A program made the position numbers and the translations under genes. The notes beneath the pieces were generated by a model, which saw nothing but the letters and a program-made list of their open reading frames with translations, made no database searches and was not told where the DNA came from. A stretch of DNA of 37,220 nt from an uncultured Rhodopila sp. (GTDB taxonomy: Bacteria; Pseudomonadota; Alphaproteobacteria; Acetobacterales; Acetobacteraceae): contig NZ_CAIWTY010000053.1 in the NCBI RefSeq assembly GCF_903915725.1, positions 1 through 37,220 of the forward strand. Reading direction: 5' to 3'. The stretch's first letter is position 1. Each line of letters opens with the position of its first letter. Shown here one piece after another: positions 17,218 through 25,692 of this stretch.

Positions 17218-17498
17218 AGGCCCGTCTGATTCTTGATGAGCGCCATCAAATCCGTCCCGAAGCCTTTGTTTCACTGCGGGTTTGGCACGTGCCCAAACCC
17301 GTGCGCGCGTCCAGGCACGACTACAAGTATGCCCTGGCCTATATCGTTTCCGGCGTTTGCGTGCTTCGCTATGATAATGAAGCTGGCAAGGGCGACCACA
17401 GGCACCTCGGCCGAGCCCAATTCGCCTACCATTTCACTTCACCGGAGCGTCTGTTGATGGATTTCTGGCAGGACGTCGATCGATGGAGACCCGAATGA
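17214..17498 (+). CDS. tumE: TumE-family (DUF6516) toxin-like protein
   Basis: This 94-residue protein matches the DUF6516/TumE family of toxins in TumE-TumA toxin-antitoxin pairs. Seen motifs are VSLRVWHVPKPVRASRHDYKY, LAYIVSGVCVLRYDNE, and GKGDHRHLG with two conserved histidines, followed by a helix ending in FWQDVDRWR. The biochemical activity of the family is not established to my knowledge. The ATG overlaps the stop of the TPR/ATP-grasp gene (ATGA), and its own stop overlaps the antitoxin start, so three genes are translationally coupled. Base composition is less G+C-rich than the neighbours, which hints at transfer. Confidence 0.8.
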   Translation: MKARLILDERHQIRPEAFVSLRVWHVPKPVRASRHDYKYALAYIVSGVCVLRYDNEAGKGDHRHLGRAQFAYHFTSPERLLMDFWQDVDRWRPE

Positions 17499-17854
17499 CC
17501 GCTGTAACCCTGTCGGTGGCGTCCCGTGAAGATGTCAATCGACGTGCGCGCGCAGCTTTTGCGGGCGAGCCGCAAGGCGCTCATATCTCGTTCGCCTCTG
17601 TTGACCTCCTTTGGCAGACACTGACGAAGAACCGTTGGCAGATCCTCCAGGCGATGACCGGGGAGGGTGAAATGTCCGTCCGTGAGGTAGCCCGGCGCCT
17701 TGGCCGTGACGTGAAGGCGGTCGACAGCGACCTGTCGGCTCTGATCGAGGCCGGTGTCATCGAGCGCACATCCGGGGGAGTTCTGTTCGCCTACGATTCC
17801 GTCCACGTCGATTTCACGCTGACAAAGTCGGATGAACCGCCTCGGGCTGCCTGA
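17495..17854 (+). CDS. tumA: TumA-like winged-helix antitoxin
   Basis: This 119-residue protein is the DNA-binding partner of the TumE-like toxin, of the HVO_A0114-type family. The winged helix covers about 45-100: NRWQILQAMTG, EMSVREVARRLGRDVKAVDSDL, ALIEAGVIERTSGGVLFAYD. The start at 17495 is favoured over 17483 because GGAG lies six bases before it and the ATG overlaps the toxin stop as ATGA. Such antitoxins usually neutralise the toxin and repress the operon; here the pair sits behind the TPR/ATP-grasp gene with no space for its own promoter, so autoregulation would act on a promoter further upstream or inside that gene. Confidence 0.78.
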   Translation: MTAVTLSVASREDVNRRARAAFAGEPQGAHISFASVDLLWQTLTKNRWQILQAMTGEGEMSVREVARRLGRDVKAVDSDLSALIEAGVIERTSGGVLFAYDSVHVDFTLTKSDEPPRAA

Positions 17855-18190
17855 CCAGGTGACCCATCATGGAAATGCAGAACCCGAGGCACGGTCCCCG
17901 CTGGTCATACCGACGCAGGTCGGCATCCACGCCTTCGACCGGGCAACACCGCAAGGCGTGGATGGTGGCCCTCCGGCCACCATGACGGGGGAGACACCGC
18001 CCGCCGCCGCTGGTTGGCTCCGCGGAATCGTCCGGCGTTACGTGACGGCGGCCCCCGGCAGACCCCTTCACAGCAGTTTTTCCTCCCGCCACCCGGCGGC
18101 AGAGACGCAACGACCGCCGTACCCTACAAACCATCGCCAGATGGCACGGAACGGCTTGCACCGAAACGGAGAGTGGACCAGATTTCCCCC
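17855..18190. other. intergenic stretch with one repeat, no gene
   Basis: This 336-bp stretch holds the composite repeat at 17904-17986. The rest reads as arginine- and proline-rich shadow translation. The promoter of yqgE presumably lies here but I cannot place it. Confidence 0.5.
17904..17986. repeat. composite palindromic repeat, copy 3
   Basis: It runs from GTCATACCGACGCAGGTCGG to GGCCACCATGAC. The inner arms GCATCCACGCCTT and AAGGCGTGGATGG pair. It is closely similar to the copy at 37092-37175, including the ACACCGCAAGGCGTGGATGG right side. Confidence 0.78.
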
Positions 18191-18784
18191 ATGGCCTCCT
18201 CTCGCCCCAAAACCGATGCCCCGTCGCCGGACTACTTCCTGACCGGCCAGTTGCTGATCGCCATGCCCGCCATGGCCGACCCGCGCTTTTCTCAGAGCGT
18301 GATCTATATGTGCGCCCATACCCCGGAAGGCGCGATGGGCCTCGTGCTGAACCGCCCCATCGTCAAGCCGACCTTCGACGATCTGCTGAAGCAGTTGAAT
18401 GTGGCGCCGCTCCCGCCGGTGCGCCAGATCAAGCTATGCGCCGGTGGCCCGGTAGAGAACGCGCGCGGTTTCGTGCTGCACACCAGCGACTGGACCGGGG
18501 AGGGCAGCCTGAGGGTCGACGACAGCATGGCACTGACCGCCAGCCTCGACGTGCTGAAGGTGATTGCTGAGGGCGGCGGCCCGCGCGAATGCGTCCTGGC
18601 ACTCGGCTACGCAGGCTGGGGGCCCGGCCAGCTGGATCAGGAGTTCCAGCAGAACGCCTGGCTGTCCGTCCCGGCGGACGAAACCCTGCTGTTCGACGGC
18701 GACCACGACACCAAGTGGCGCCGCGCCCTGGCCAAGCTGCACATCGATCCGCTGCTGCTGTCGGACGTCGCCGGCCACGCCTGA
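18191..18784 (+). CDS. YqgE/AlgH family protein
   Basis: YqgE/AlgH proteins are widespread in proteobacteria; AlgH affects alginate control in Pseudomonas but the molecular role is unclear. The 197-residue protein shows the family core: LTGQLLIAMPAMADPRFSQS, then GAMGLVLNRPI, GGPVE near residue 85, and GYAGWGPGQLDQE followed by NAWL. The ATG at 18191 gives the normal family start, but no good ribosome binding site precedes it. GGAGAG at 18168 is 17 bases away, so an in-frame GTG at 18173 is a weak alternative. It stands 74 bp before the acyl carrier protein gene. Confidence 0.9.
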   Translation: MASSRPKTDAPSPDYFLTGQLLIAMPAMADPRFSQSVIYMCAHTPEGAMGLVLNRPIVKPTFDDLLKQLNVAPLPPVRQIKLCAGGPVENARGFVLHTSDWTGEGSLRVDDSMALTASLDVLKVIAEGGGPRECVLALGYAGWGPGQLDQEFQQNAWLSVPADETLLFDGDHDTKWRRALAKLHIDPLLLSDVAGHA

Positions 18785-18858
18785 TCCCGCACTTGTTAAC
18801 CATTCGGTAGTGTTTCACGTGTACAATGACTGTGTGAAGCCAACCGAAGGAGCGACGC

Positions 18859-19107
18859 GTGGGTGCTTATCTGCCCGTAATCAGGTCCATAATCCGCGAT
18901 CACTTGCATGACGCCGCCATCGAGGTCGCACCGGAGACACGGTTCGAAGACCTCTTCGGCTGGGATTCAATGGACCTTGTCAGTGTGGTGGTGGAAGTCG
19001 AGTGCCACTTCGACCTCCAGTTCGAGTTGCACGAAATCGATCGGCTGGAAACCATCGGCGAACTGGCGCACATGATCGATTCCAAGCGGACGCTCGTTCC
19101 GGCCTGA
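18859..19107 (+). CDS. acyl carrier protein
   Basis: This 82-residue protein is a dedicated acyl carrier protein. The phosphopantetheine site is Ser37 in GWDSMDLV, followed by the acidic helix VVVEVECHFDLQFELHEIDRL that contacts partner enzymes and a last helix IGELAHMID. The start is GTG at 18859 with AAGGAG eight bases upstream. The MBOAT gene starts 4 bp after its stop, so the two are almost certainly made together. It is not the housekeeping AcpP, which normally has a DSLD motif and lies next to fab genes. It presumably carries the acyl group passed to the membrane acyltransferase, as DltC does for DltB. Confidence 0.92.
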   Translation: MGAYLPVIRSIIRDHLHDAAIEVAPETRFEDLFGWDSMDLVSVVVEVECHFDLQFELHEIDRLETIGELAHMIDSKRTLVPA

Positions 19108-19111
19108 GCCA

Positions 19112-20521
19112 GTGTCGTTCAGCGGCCTGCCGTTCCTGCTGGGCTTCCTGCCGCTAGCCGTGTGCGGTTTCGCCGTTGCCGGCCGGTGGGGCGACGCCGT
19201 CGCGAAGGGCTGGCTGATCGCCATGTCGCTGCTGTTCTACGGGTTTGCCGCACCGGCGTTCGTGCCGCTACTGGTGCTGTCCGTCGCCGGCAATTTCCTG
19301 CTGCTGCAACGGATGCACTTGTCGCCTGAAGCCGAACGTTGGGCGGCGTTCGGGGTCGTCGCTAACCTGGCGGTGCTCGGCTGGTTCAAGTACCTGGCAC
19401 CGGACCCGGTCACGCCGCTCGGTCTCAGCTTCTTCACCTTCACGCAGATCGGCTGCCTGCTGTACCACGCGGGCGGCGACGTGCAGCCTCCGCGAGCCGC
19501 AGATTACGGGCTGTTCGCGGCGTTCTTCCCCGGACTGACCGCGGGGCCGATCCTCAACCCGCATGATATGCTGCCGCAGTATGGCCGGAGATGGCACATC
19601 GACCCGGAGGATCTGGCCGCCGGCCTCGGGTTCTTCATCATCGGACTGCTGAAGAAGACGGTCCTGGCCGATGGTCTGGCGGGCGTGGTGGCGGCCGGGT
19701 TCGATGCGCCTGCCGGCCTGACGCTGTTCCCGGCCTGGCAGGCGGCCTGCAGTTACTCGCTACAGCTTTATTTCGACTTCTCCGGCTATTCGGACATGGC
19801 CATCGGGCTGGCCCGGATGTTCGGGCTGCGGTTCCCGGACAATTTCGACCAGCCGTATCGCGCGACCTCGGTCATTGAGTATTGGCAGCGCTGGCACATG
19901 TCGCTGACCCGGTTCCTGATGACGCATGTGCATGCGCCCCTGACCCTGGCGGTGTTGCGCTGGCGGCGCGAGCACGCCCTGCCCATCGGCGCCGCGGCCC
20001 AGCAGACCGCCGCGGGGTTTGCCTGGATGATCGCGGTACCCACCGGCGTGACGATGATGCTGGTTGCGCTGTGGCATGGCGCGGCGTGGACGTTCCTGGT
20101 GTTCGGCGCTCTGCACACGGCGTTCCTGCTGGTCAACCATCTTTGGCGGCTGCACCGGATGCCAGGCCTGCCGCAACTGGCCGCTGTCGGGTTGACGTAT
20201 CTATGCGTGCTGCTGGCTTCGGTGGTGTTCCGGGCCGGAGATCTGTCCGGCGCGGGGTCGGTTCTGGCCGGGATGGCCGGCTGGCACGGCGTGACGTTCT
20301 CCCCGGCCGACATGCACGTGGCCGGCGATACCGGCTGGCTGGCGATGCTGTACGCGATCGTCTGGGGGGCGCCGTCCACACGCCAGATCATGCTGGGCGA
20401 GGCGCCCGGCGTCCGGGGCTGGAAGCCGTCGCCGCGCTGGGCTGTCGCGATGGGGTGCGCTGCGACCACCGGCCTGCTCGCCGCCGGCGGCACCGGCGAG
20501 TTCCTGTATTTCCGCTTCTGA
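19112..20521 (+). CDS. MBOAT-family O-acyltransferase (DltB/AlgI-like)
   Basis: Membrane-bound O-acyltransferases of the DltB/AlgI group take acyl groups from the cytoplasmic side and help transfer them to extracellular polymers. The 469-residue protein has about ten hydrophobic segments. Family motifs include PLGLSFFTFTQIGCLLYHAGG near 95, the FFPGLTAGPI loop, YFDFSGYSDMAIGLARMFG near 220, the NFDQPYRATSVIEYWQRWHMSLT segment, and ALWHGAAWTFLVFGALHT near 325 with the conserved histidines. The start is GTG at 19112, 4 bp after the acyl carrier gene. The stop TGA shares one base with the ATG of the next gene. It is the membrane core of a three-gene surface acylation module. Confidence 0.92.
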   Translation: MSFSGLPFLLGFLPLAVCGFAVAGRWGDAVAKGWLIAMSLLFYGFAAPAFVPLLVLSVAGNFLLLQRMHLSPEAERWAAFGVVANLAVLGWFKYLAPDPVTPLGLSFFTFTQIGCLLYHAGGDVQPPRAADYGLFAAFFPGLTAGPILNPHDMLPQYGRRWHIDPEDLAAGLGFFIIGLLKKTVLADGLAGVVAAGFDAPAGLTLFPAWQAACSYSLQLYFDFSGYSDMAIGLARMFGLRFPDNFDQPYRATSVIEYWQRWHMSLTRFLMTHVHAPLTLAVLRWRREHALPIGAAAQQTAAGFAWMIAVPTGVTMMLVALWHGAAWTFLVFGALHTAFLLVNHLWRLHRMPGLPQLAAVGLTYLCVLLASVVFRAGDLSGAGSVLAGMAGWHGVTFSPADMHVAGDTGWLAMLYAIVWGAPSTRQIMLGEAPGVRGWKPSPRWAVAMGCAATTGLLAAGGTGEFLYFRF

Positions 20522-21597
20522 TGCAGTATCTCCGGCTGCTGCTGCTCTCCGCCGCGGTCAGCTTCGGGCTGGTCTGGGCCTGGGTCGCGACGATGCCGAT
20601 GGCGTTCATGGAGCCGGAGTATGCCTCCTGGCGCGCCAAGCAGGCGATGCTGGACCGCTGCGACATCGGCGAGGCGATTATCCTGGGCGATTCCCGCGCC
20701 GCCGCCGGCATCCTGCCCGGCCGCCTGCCGCTCAAGGCCACCAATCTGGCCGTCGGCGGGGGTGAGGCGGTCGAAGCCTACACCGCCCTGCGGCGCGCTT
20801 TGGCCTGTCCGGCGCCCCCACGGCTGGCGATCCTGTCATTCGACCCGGGGCATTTCGTGCAGCCGGACGCGGTCTGGGATCGCAGCGTCCGCTTCGGTTT
20901 GCTGTCGCCTGCCGATGTCGAGGAACTCCGCGACACCTCCAACGCCCTAAGCGATCTGTCGATCTATGATCCGCGTCCTGGCAACAGCCTGCCCTCGGCC
21001 CTGCGGGATCGGCTGTATGAGGTCCGGTTCCCGGTCTTTTATTTTTCCAGTCTGGCGCATGGCGGCGTCTTCCTGCGCTGGCCGGGTAACCAGGTGCGTT
21101 TTCGCGATGCGCTGATATCGCGGGGCCAGTACTATTTCGGAGTAGGGCAGGGGTCGGATGTCGTCGCCGTCGAGGGCCACCTGGAGGCGTTCCAACCGCT
21201 GCCTATACTCGACCATTACTTCGCCAGGATGCTGACATTGCTCGACGCGCACGGGATCGAGTCCCGCTTCATCGCGATGCCGGTCAACGATGCGACCTGG
21301 AAGATGGTCGATCCCGCGGTCCTCAGCCAGTTCGCCGCCTATCTGGCCGGCTTCGAACGCCAGCATCCGCGTTTCAGGGTGACCGCGGAGATCATGCCGC
21401 ACTGGCCGGACCGTTTTTTCGGCGACCGGTTCTGCCACCTTAACCCGGAGGGCGCGGAGCTGTTCAGCGCGCAGCTTGCTCAGCGGCTGCAGGAAGCGCC
21501 GCCGAGCACGCAGAACGACGCGCAGAACGGGTGGTTCAACGACACCGGCCGTGACGCCTCGGCCAAGGTCGTGCCCATCTCGAAGCGGGGATCGTAG
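20521..21597 (+). CDS. membrane-anchored SGNH/GDSL-like protein (DltD/AlgX-type role)
   Basis: This 358-residue protein has one N-terminal membrane segment (LRLLLLSAAVSFGLVWAWV) and an outside domain of the SGNH type: block I GDSRAAAGI near residue 57 with the nucleophile serine, and the late D-x-x-H equivalent in DRFCHLNPEGAELF near 307. Such proteins work with MBOAT acyltransferases to move acyl groups to the final acceptor. The start overlaps the MBOAT stop by one base. The last 30 or so residues (after QLAQRLQEAP) are low-quality sequence that runs over the end of the convergent radical SAM gene, so the functional protein probably ends near that point. Confidence 0.78.
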   Translation: MQYLRLLLLSAAVSFGLVWAWVATMPMAFMEPEYASWRAKQAMLDRCDIGEAIILGDSRAAAGILPGRLPLKATNLAVGGGEAVEAYTALRRALACPAPPRLAILSFDPGHFVQPDAVWDRSVRFGLLSPADVEELRDTSNALSDLSIYDPRPGNSLPSALRDRLYEVRFPVFYFSSLAHGGVFLRWPGNQVRFRDALISRGQYYFGVGQGSDVVAVEGHLEAFQPLPILDHYFARMLTLLDAHGIESRFIAMPVNDATWKMVDPAVLSQFAAYLAGFERQHPRFRVTAEIMPHWPDRFFGDRFCHLNPEGAELFSAQLAQRLQEAPPSTQNDAQNGWFNDTGRDASAKVVPISKRGS

Positions 21598-22424
21598 GCC
21601 AGCAGCGTGCAGGCCAGCACGACGGGGGCGGAGGCACCCTGGCGTTTCACCACCATCCGCGCGCCGGCGCACATGACGTCATCCGGCGACTTGTTCAGGA
21701 TGCCCCAGCAGGCGGTGGTGATCTCCGGCACGTCGCGTTCCGGCTCCATCTCCGGGAACAGCATCAGGCGGACCGGGTCGCTGGCATCGATCGGGATGTC
21801 ATGCCCGGCGATCAGGCGGGCGAAGCCGTCACGCAGTGCGGCCTCGGATTCGCCGGTGAAGCGCCGCCCGGCGATGTCGGTGGCGAAGCCGTTGCGGGCC
21901 AGCCAGATCAGCCCGTCCAGCGCCGGTGCCCAGCTTCGCCGTCCGCGCTCCTGTTCGTGCTGTGCCGGATCGTGGTGGTCGATGGAGACGCGGATCGTCA
22001 GCCGCGCGCCGTAGCGGTCCCGCAGCGCCAGCATCTCCGCCCGCCGTTTGCGCAGCGGCTTCATCGCGTTGGTCAACACCAGTGCGTCCAGCCCGCGCGA
22101 CAGCACCGCCTCCAGCATCGCGATGATGTCGGGGTTCATGAACGGCTCGCCGCCGGTAAAGCCGATCAGTTTGGTGGGCAGGCGGTCGCGGGCGATTTCG
22201 TCGAGATAGGTTTCGACCTCGGCCAGGCTCAGCCAGGCCAGGCGATCGTTGCGAGGCGATGAGTCGATGTAGCAGTTGCGGCAGGTCAGGTTGCACAGCG
22301 TGCCGGTGTTGAACCACAGGGTTTCCAGCGCACGGAGGGCGACGGTGGCGCGTGTTTCCCCCTTGGCGGTGACGAACGGGTCGCGAAACTTGGCCGGGTC
22401 CAGGGGGCGGGCGATTTGGTCCAA
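21480..22424 (-). CDS. radical SAM protein
   Basis: This 314-residue protein holds a radical SAM barrel. The [4Fe-4S] cysteines are in CNLTCRNC near residues 44-51, followed by the glycine-rich GFTGGEPFMNPD near 87 and the barrel strands IRVSIDHHD and ALDGLIWLARNG. The C-terminus has extra cysteines in HPFCASFCVLGGASCSR, so a second cluster is possible. I recognise the family but not its reaction. The start is taken as TTG at 22424, with AAGGAG six bases upstream; the longer reading to 22610 adds 62 unlike residues. It converges on the SGNH gene and overlaps it by 118 bp. Confidence 0.82.
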   Translation of the reverse strand: MDQIARPLDPAKFRDPFVTAKGETRATVALRALETLWFNTGTLCNLTCRNCYIDSSPRNDRLAWLSLAEVETYLDEIARDRLPTKLIGFTGGEPFMNPDIIAMLEAVLSRGLDALVLTNAMKPLRKRRAEMLALRDRYGARLTIRVSIDHHDPAQHEQERGRRSWAPALDGLIWLARNGFATDIAGRRFTGESEAALRDGFARLIAGHDIPIDASDPVRLMLFPEMEPERDVPEITTACWGILNKSPDDVMCAGARMVVKRQGASAPVVLACTLLAYDPRFEMGTTLAEASRPVSLNHPFCASFCVLGGASCSR

Positions 22425-22732
22425 TGCGGTCTCCTTGGTCTCGCCGGACGGTACTGCCTGCCGGGGCGGTGTGCAAAGTGCGATAAGCGATAATGTCCGA
22501 GTAGGTTCGGAGGTGGCGTTCTGCCCCTCGCATGTCGTTTCCGTGCAACCGGCAAAATTAAGGATCAACTGGAAACTGCCCGCGTCGGGTGCAAACCGGA
22601 CGGTGGACATCGCTTCCCCTAAAGACCGGATGGCGCCCGTTGCGGTCGTCGCCGAGGCCAGGGATCTGACCCAAACACGGACGTTCGGGATGGCGCAAAA
22701 TTCAAGCCGTGCGCTCCCTGCGCTCCGACTGT
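22425..22732. other. intergenic stretch, no gene seen
   Basis: This 308-bp stretch separates the start of the radical SAM gene from the end of the LysR gene; both read on the minus strand. It should hold the radical SAM promoter. All frames give shadow-like translations and I see no strong hairpin or RNA. Confidence 0.45.
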
Positions 22733-23641
22733 CTAAACCCCGAATACAATCTTCTCCCTTTGGTAGATCCGGCGGATCAACTTGAGGACCAATGCAATCT
22801 CCGGGGATCGATCGCCCTTACGACTAGACATGATGATTGGTGAAACGGCCTGTTCCTGGTCCAGCGGCCAATACACCACATCGTCACGGCGCAGACGCTC
22901 GACGGAAGCCGGAACCACACAGACACCCGCACCGGCCGCAACCAGGCCAAGCGCGGTTTGCAGCTCGCGCACCTCATACAGCGCGGGCGGCTTCAATCCG
23001 CGATCACGGTAGAGCGCGAGCACCTGGTCAGCGTAGCTCGGGCGCGGCGCCTTGGGATAGACAATCAATGGCTCGGTGGCGAGGTCTGCCAGCCTTAGGG
23101 GGCCCTTTCGGCCAAGGACCGCATGGTTCACCGGAACTGCCGCAATCAGCTTTTCGTTGCGCAGGAGTTGGCGTTCCACCGCGGGATCGTCAAGCGGGAT
23201 ACGCCCGAAGCCCACATCGATACGGCCTTCTTTCAATGCGGCGATCTGCTCGAAGCTGGTCAATTCCAAAAGTATGATCTCGACCTCGGGACGCGCCGCG
23301 CGATAACCCCGGATGACTTCCGGCAGCTTACCGTACAGCGTCGAACCGACGAAGCCGATACTGAAGCGGTCACGGTGGGCTTCGTAAAGGCGTCCGACAG
23401 AGGCCCGCATCTCGTCAAAGCGTTCCAGCACCTGGATGGCTTGTTCATAGAACAACCGCCCGGCCTCACTGAGATGCAAGGGCCGCGTGCCGCGTTCGAT
23501 CAGGACAAGGCCCAACTCGTCCTCGAGCTGCTGCATCTGTCGGCTCAATGGCGGCTGGGCGATGTGCAGGATCTCGGCAGCTCTCGTGAAGCTTCCCTCC
23601 CGCGCAACACAAACGAAATAACGCAGGTGCCGAAGTTCCAT
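22733..23641 (-). CDS. LysR-type regulator of the ben/cat genes (BenM/CatM/CatR-like)
   Basis: This 302-residue LysR-type activator is divergent from benA. The DNA-binding domain [35 protein letters not shown] is typical of the CatM/BenM/CatR group. The effector domain includes [16 protein letters not shown], the RIDVGFGR segment and a GVCVVPASV strand. In that group the effectors are cis,cis-muconate and, for BenM, benzoate. The start at 23641 is chosen because the family begins at MELRHLRYF; a TTG at 23653 is less likely. A BenM/CatM-type box lies three bases upstream of the start codon, suggesting control of its own synthesis as well as of benA. Confidence 0.9.
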   Translation of the reverse strand: MELRHLRYFVCVAREGSFTRAAEILHIAQPPLSRQMQQLEDELGLVLIERGTRPLHLSEAGRLFYEQAIQVLERFDEMRASVGRLYEAHRDRFSIGFVGSTLYGKLPEVIRGYRAARPEVEIILLELTSFEQIAALKEGRIDVGFGRIPLDDPAVERQLLRNEKLIAAVPVNHAVLGRKGPLRLADLATEPLIVYPKAPRPSYADQVLALYRDRGLKPPALYEVRELQTALGLVAAGAGVCVVPASVERLRRDDVVYWPLDQEQAVSPIIMSSRKGDRSPEIALVLKLIRRIYQREKIVFGV

Positions 23642-23644
23642 CTT

Positions 23645-23659
23645 ATACCCCAAAGGTAT
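23645..23659. promoter_or_regulatory. BenM/CatM-type box ATAC-N7-GTAT
   Basis: ATAC (23645-23648) and GTAT (23656-23659) are separated by CCCAAAG, an exact match to the known ATAC-N7-GTAT site of BenM and CatM. It lies in the 159-bp space between the divergent regulator and benA, next to the regulator start. A second inverted pair, ACCAA-CCTAT-TTGGT (23663-23677), follows and may be the lower-affinity site. Confidence 0.72.
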
Positions 23660-23800
23660 TTTACCAACCTATTTGGTCTTGGACCTCGGGTTTGGGAACC
23701 GGCAAGAACGTGGCGGCGGGGGAAGCAAACCTCCCCCGGTCGGGACCAAAGACCCCGGTGGCGATCACGAAAAAAGCGGCGGTGCAAAGGAGGAAATCGA

Positions 23801-25150
23801 ATGCTCGACACGATCCGGAAGACGCTCGACACGGCTTTGGAGGATGATCCGGCCAGCGGCATTTACCGCGTAGGTCGCGATATTTTTACCGACCAGGCGA
23901 TCTTCGAACTCGAAATGAAGCATATTTTCGAGGGCAACTGGATCTACCTCGCGCACGAGAGCCAGATCCCGAACAATAATGACTACTTCACCACCACCAT
24001 GGGCCGCCAGCCGATCTTCATCGCGCGCGGCAAGGACGGCGTGCTGAACGCCTTTATCAATGCGTGCAGCCATCGCGGCGCGATGCTGTGCCGGCATAAG
24101 CGGGCCAACAAGTCCACCTATACCTGCCCGTTCCACGGCTGGACCTTCAGCAACACCGGCAAGCTGCTCAAAGTGAAAGACCCGCGGGACGCGGGCTACC
24201 CGGAAAACTTCAATAAAGATGGTTCACACGACCTGACTAAGGTGGCACGCTTCGAATCGTATCGAGGCTTTCTGTTCGGCAGCCTTAATCCGGATGTCCT
24301 GCCTCTGGTCGATCATCTCGGCGAAGCGGCGAAGATTATCGACATGATCGTCGACCAGTCGCCGGAGGGCATGGAAGTCCTGCGCGGCGCCTCGACCTAT
24401 GTCTACGACGGCAACTGGAAACTGCAGACCGAGAACGGCGCTGACGGCTACCACGTGAGCGCGGTCCACTGGAACTATGCGGCCACGACAAGCCGGCGCA
24501 AGGAAGCCGAGCAGGTCGACAACGTCCGCGCCATGTCGGCGGGCGGCTGGGCCAAGCAGGGCGGTGGCTTCTACTCCTTTGAGAACGGTCATCTGCTGCT
24601 GTGGACCAACTGGGCCAATCCCGAGGATCGGCCCAACTGGGATCGCCGGGAGGAACTTGCCGGTCGCTTCGGCCAGGCGCAGGCGGATTGGATGGTGCAA
24701 CGTTCGCGCAATTTATGCCTGTATCCGAACGTCTACCTGATGGACCAGTTCAGTTCGCAAATTCGCACCTACCGGCCGATTGCCGTCGATAAGACCGAGG
24801 TGACGATTTACTGTATTGCCCCCAAGGGCGAAGCACCTGAGCTGCGCGCCCGGCGTATCCGTCAATACGAGGATTTCTTCAACGCCAGCGGCATGGCAAC
24901 GCCCGACGATCTGGAAGAATTTCGCGCCTGCCAAATGTCCTACATGGCCAGCGCATCGCATTGGAACGACATGAGCCGGGGTGCGCAGCATTGGATTACC
25001 GGTGCCGACGCGGCGGCCGAGGCAATCGGTCTTAAGCCGCTGCTGAGCGGCGTTCGCACCGAGGATGAAGGTCTCTTCGTCGTTCAGCACAAATACTGGC
25101 ACGACACCATGGGCAGGGCGCTGGCCGCGGAAACCGGCGGCAAGTCGTAA
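23801..25150 (+). CDS. benA: benzoate 1,2-dioxygenase large subunit
   Basis: BenA is the catalytic alpha subunit of the Rieske oxygenase that adds O2 to benzoate to give the cis-diol 1,6-dihydroxycyclohexa-2,4-diene-1-carboxylate. The 449-residue protein has the Rieske cluster ligands Cys89, His91, Cys109 and His112. The mononuclear iron ligands His218 and His223 lie in [14 protein letters not shown], with an aspartate in YLMDQF. The start at 23801 follows AAAGGAGG with normal spacing. It heads benABCD-catABC. Length and motifs match BenA/XylX; toluate is a possible alternative substrate, but linkage to catA on a complete benzoate route favours benzoate. Confidence 0.95.
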   Translation: MLDTIRKTLDTALEDDPASGIYRVGRDIFTDQAIFELEMKHIFEGNWIYLAHESQIPNNNDYFTTTMGRQPIFIARGKDGVLNAFINACSHRGAMLCRHKRANKSTYTCPFHGWTFSNTGKLLKVKDPRDAGYPENFNKDGSHDLTKVARFESYRGFLFGSLNPDVLPLVDHLGEAAKIIDMIVDQSPEGMEVLRGASTYVYDGNWKLQTENGADGYHVSAVHWNYAATTSRRKEAEQVDNVRAMSAGGWAKQGGGFYSFENGHLLLWTNWANPEDRPNWDRREELAGRFGQAQADWMVQRSRNLCLYPNVYLMDQFSSQIRTYRPIAVDKTEVTIYCIAPKGEAPELRARRIRQYEDFFNASGMATPDDLEEFRACQMSYMASASHWNDMSRGAQHWITGADAAAEAIGLKPLLSGVRTEDEGLFVVQHKYWHDTMGRALAAETGGKS

Positions 25151-25163
25151 GGGGGAAACGATC

Positions 25164-25664
25164 ATGTCCGAAACATCGCTTACTATCGAGGACGTGCGGC
25201 AGTTCCTGTTCGCCGAAGCCCGTGCGCTCGACGACAAGGACTGGGACGCCTGGCTCGGTTTCTATGCGCCGGACGCCGAGTTTTGGATGCCGTCCTGGGA
25301 CGATGACGACAAGCTTGTGACCGATCCGCAGAGTGAGATTTCGCTGATCTACTATGGACATCGTGGCGGATTGGAGGACCGCGTCTTCCGCATCAGGACC
25401 GAGCGATCCAGCGCCACCAGCCTGCCGGAGCCGCGCACGTCGCATAATATCAGCAATGTCGAGATTATCGAACAGAGCGGCGGGCAGTGCCGGCTGCGCT
25501 TCAACTGGGTGACGTTCAGCTTCCGCTACAAGACGGTGGACACCTATTTCGGAACATCGTTCTACACGCTCGATACCAGCGCCGCGCGGCCGGTTATCAA
25601 GCGCAAAAAGGTCATTCTGAAGAACGACTACATTCACCACGTCGTCGACATCTATCAGATCTAA
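25164..25664 (+). CDS. benB: benzoate 1,2-dioxygenase small subunit
   Basis: BenB is the beta subunit that packs with BenA as an alpha3-beta3 complex; it is structural, not catalytic. The 166-residue protein has the family features FLFAEARALDDKDWDAWLGFY, EFWMPSWDDD near residue 40, SLIYYGHRGGLEDRVFRI, and the RTSHNISNVEI strand. The ATG at 25164 lies 13 bp after the benA stop, with GGGGGAAA before it. A longer frame extending into benA was rejected because it reads benA out of frame. Confidence 0.95.
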   Translation: MSETSLTIEDVRQFLFAEARALDDKDWDAWLGFYAPDAEFWMPSWDDDDKLVTDPQSEISLIYYGHRGGLEDRVFRIRTERSSATSLPEPRTSHNISNVEIIEQSGGQCRLRFNWVTFSFRYKTVDTYFGTSFYTLDTSAARPVIKRKKVILKNDYIHHVVDIYQI

Positions 25665-25692
25665 GTCGGGCGCGTATCAGGAGGAGGAAATC

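Noticed and set aside
18793..18827. TTGTTA and TACAAT as a sigma-70 promoter for the acyl carrier gene
   Set aside because: TACAAT is a good -10 but the spacing to TTGTTA is 23 bp, too long; no other -35 match is convincing.
19882..20520. Upstream extension of the SGNH frame into the MBOAT gene
   Set aside because: The extension reads the MBOAT gene out of frame as Arg- and Gly-rich sequence; the ATG at 20521 starts the membrane anchor.
22276..22785. Plus-strand frame of 169 codons across the radical SAM start and LysR end
   Set aside because: It overlaps two recognised genes on the other strand and has no family features.
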